Positions 61,621 through 64,000 of a DNA stretch of 64,000 nucleotides are shown one piece after another. Made by a program: the position numbers and the translations under genes. The stretch comes from Acarospora socialis. Its lineage: Eukaryota > Ascomycota > Lecanoromycetes > Acarosporales > Acarosporaceae. The stretch covers positions 1,674,001-1,738,000 of the forward strand of contig JAMYGW020000005.1 in the NCBI GenBank assembly GCA_025617375.2. The letters are read 5' to 3'. The notes under the pieces were generated by a model, which was not told the DNA's origin, did not search any database, and was given only the letters and a program-made list of their open reading frames with translations. Position 1 is the stretch's first letter; each line of letters starts with the position of its first letter.

Positions 61621-64000
61621 CATATCCTCCAACCTATCCTTTGTGTGTTTGATTGTTCTTCATTCAACATATGCAGCTCAAAAGCTATGGCAGATAAATA
61701 CATATGCTGAGCTGTGGCGGAAGCGATTCTTGGCTCAGAGGAGGGAGTTTTATATAAGGTTGGCTGATGGCGGGCACTTCTTAAGTTCTGGCGGACTCCA
61801 TGTCGGTTGTTACACGTAGATATATGTTTTACAAGATCTGTAAATAAAGGAGACAAGCTTCATAGTGATACATATGACACGGACTTGTTGCAGTATTTCC
61901 CGCAGTCCTGCGTACATCATCAGTTCCCACGTCATACACTTTCATAAGCGTCTTCTTCAGTACCGTGTGCTTGGCCTTAGGCAAGAACATCTGCTTTGAA
62001 ATTATGGTATATTCTAGGTACCGGACAGAAGCAAACGACTCTAGCTATACAGCCCATTGCCACCAAGGTTATGCTGTGCCGATACCACCGCCATGAATGT
62101 CATGCCGATCCTGAACTCGAGGCTCAAGTGATACTACTTGCAACTAGAAATAGTAATCTGGAAACACTGCATACTCTTCTCACACCGGGTCACCGATGTT
62201 CAGGACCTTGATACTGGGATCACCCCGTGACGATTGCCATTGCAGCTTGTAAGCCTCTCCACCACCCTCTCCGCTCATGACTGGTAAGCAGCAGATGTCC
62301 GCCGGTGGTGGTCATACCCACAATGGAGATCCTACTAATCAGAGCCAAGCTGGTGAGACTCTTGTAGAGAAAAGCTCACCGAGCGAAGACGCCGGGAATC
62401 CTGAGCTTACCGATCTAGAGACGAGGGATGGGCCAGGGGACGGTATGGAAGCTGCAGAGAGTGTGACACTTTTGTTAGAGTAGGACTATCTGAAATGCCT
62501 TGACTAAAACAAGACTTGGATTGTTAGTCTTGAAACTTGAGATGCCGCCCAATAGTCTGGATGGGTAAGAAGCGCTGGCAGACGAAGGCTGAGGAAGAAG
62601 ACGAAGAAGGAAAATTAAAAGAAGCTGCTGCAGCGAATTTCTCAATGGAGAATGCTTGTGTGGGAGCAAGCAAAAGGTTGTCATAGCTGAAGACACTGAG
62701 GTCATAAAATGTCCAAGGCCGAGGCCAATTGTCAGATGTCGTGGCACACTGTAGATAAGTATCCATATAAACAGTTCTACAGTGCATATTAAATTCTCTA
62801 TTCAATTGTATATTTGTGCTCTATCGCTCCTAGAGTACTTGAGTGATTTAAAAACTGGCGTTAAATCTATCCAAATTGTTGATGTTATATACTGATCTTT
62901 CAGCAAAATCCAGATGTCGAACAACTGATTCCGCTAGAGTGTGCCACGAAATCTGACAATTGGCCTCGGGCTTGATATCTGGTCAGGAGGCCACTACATT
63001 GCAATCACACCTGATGTTACAGGCGAAGCATATCTGTAGTCACAGCTTACTTTACGCTTAACTAATTTACTCGATGAAAGTAACGATGGCATGAAGATGG
63101 CAGGACGGACAGATAGCATGCAGCGAACAGCAGAACTTTTAATTCCAACCACAGACCTCTGTATTCTACAAACAGGCCATAGCATGGTTTCATTTCTTCT
63201 AATTCAAGCCATCTCTTCAAAGGGACCCACGACACCATAAAAACAATGGTTTTCGAGCTCTACGTCAATCAAATCCCCAGCTTCACTGGTGCATCGACGC
63301 CAAAGACCCTCACCGCTTCTATCAAATCTTTTCATCTCTAGCAATCCTCCCTCACTAACAATTCGCCTCAAGAACTCCCATGAAACCCCCTGGATGCTTT
63401 CCGGTGCTGAGCGTACTCAATAAAGAGGTCGAGTTTGCCTTGATAACGATGGTATGTATTTCCGGCGGAAGGCTGTATCATGAGCATATCAATTAGGACT
63501 AGGCCACAATGGTGGTGTCGATTCGATCTCCGGATCTAACCTGGTGCCACAGGGAAACGATCGTGCGAGGAAGGCATTGAAGCTGGAGTAACATGGCATG
63601 AACACGCATCAGACTTATAATTAAACATCACGTAAAACAGAATCATCGAGCCAACTCATTAGCCCTTATCGTGAAGAGATCGACAGTCTGTTTGGGAACC
63701 AATGACTGATCTCCAAACCAATCACCTCAGGTCCTGTTGTCTTCCCAGTCAGAATTTTCATGAGACCTTTTCGTCGTGTAGAATTATTCTTGTTGAAGTG
63801 AGGGGTTTCTCTAGGGTTTTCAGCCCTAGCGTCAGACTTCTTTATGTTACATCAATCCGCTTAATCAGCATGCTCAAAGGTTATGATTCACACCTTCTGC
63901 AAGTTCTAATTGAGCCTTTAAGACTTCTAATATCGAGCAAGTCTAGATTTTCACTTTCGACAATTCTATACAAGGTCGAAAATATGGGACCTGTTAAAGT
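61621..64000. other. Right-hand end of window, no gene seen
   Basis: No recognisable gene in 2.4 kb. A plus-strand frame at 62277-62483 (68 residues, Gly/Glu-rich, ending in 'VTLLLE') has no motif and no spliced continuation that I can support. 62580-62620 is purine-rich (GAAGAAGA). Confidence 0.4.

Noticed and set aside
62277-62483. 68-residue plus-strand frame as a gene
   Set aside because: No recognisable motif, no spliced extension; insufficient support.

Overview
The window is nuclear DNA from a filamentous ascomycete (Pezizomycotina). Genes carry short introns (about 46-115 nt, mostly GT..YAG with CTAAC/CTGAC-like branch sites). A tRNA-Ile(AAU) has an intron next to the anticodon. Several gene types are characteristic of moulds: CYP51, a HET-domain gene, a SAT4/PTH11-type rhodopsin-like gene and an A-T-TE NRPS-like synthetase. 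Class-level placement is not attempted. No tool was run, so all exon boundaries come from reading frames, splice motifs and family motifs.

Layout. (1) 1-6050 is an AT-rich graveyard of transposons. A Ty3/Gypsy gag relic lies on the minus strand and a DDE/rve-type integrase relic on the plus strand. The damage is unusual: CC, GG and CG are almost absent while CA and TG are plentiful, and Trp codons became TGA, not TAG. (2) 6051-17 kb holds a large unknown Pro/Gln-rich coiled-coil protein, a small conserved fungal protein, a decayed rhodopsin-like membrane gene and the tRNA. (3) 17.9-21.2 kb holds a secreted repeat-rich, possibly GPI-anchored cell-surface protein. (4) 22.1-36.7 kb is a block of core genes: CYP51 (sterol 14-alpha-demethylase), an FHA-kinase of the Rad53/Cds1/Chk2 type, PI 4-kinase STT4 (divergent from the checkpoint kinase) and a GCK/Ste20-type kinase. 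(5) 36.7-41.7 kb has no recognisable gene. (6) 41.7-44.0 kb encodes an RRM + YTH RNA-binding protein, a putative m6A reader. (7) 46.9-48.9 kb is a HET-domain gene broken by three in-frame stop codons. (8) 50.4-61.6 kb looks like a small specialised-metabolite locus: an FSH1/LovG-type serine hydrolase, a BAHD/TRI101-type acyltransferase, an A-T-TE NRPS-like synthetase whose thioesterase has Cys where Ser is usual, and a divergently transcribed ketopantoate-reductase-like enzyme. A small inverted-repeat element sits between the acyltransferase and synthetase genes. (9) 61.6-64 kb has no recognisable gene.

Working model for the locus in (8) (inference): the synthetase activates and dimerises or releases an aryl (alpha-keto) acid-type substrate. 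The reductase and acyltransferase would tailor the product, and the FSH hydrolase could assist release or hydrolysis. The two most interesting observations are the CpC/CpG-type (not CpA-type) mutational signature of the transposon block and the compact A-T-TE locus with a predicted Cys-Asp-His thioesterase.
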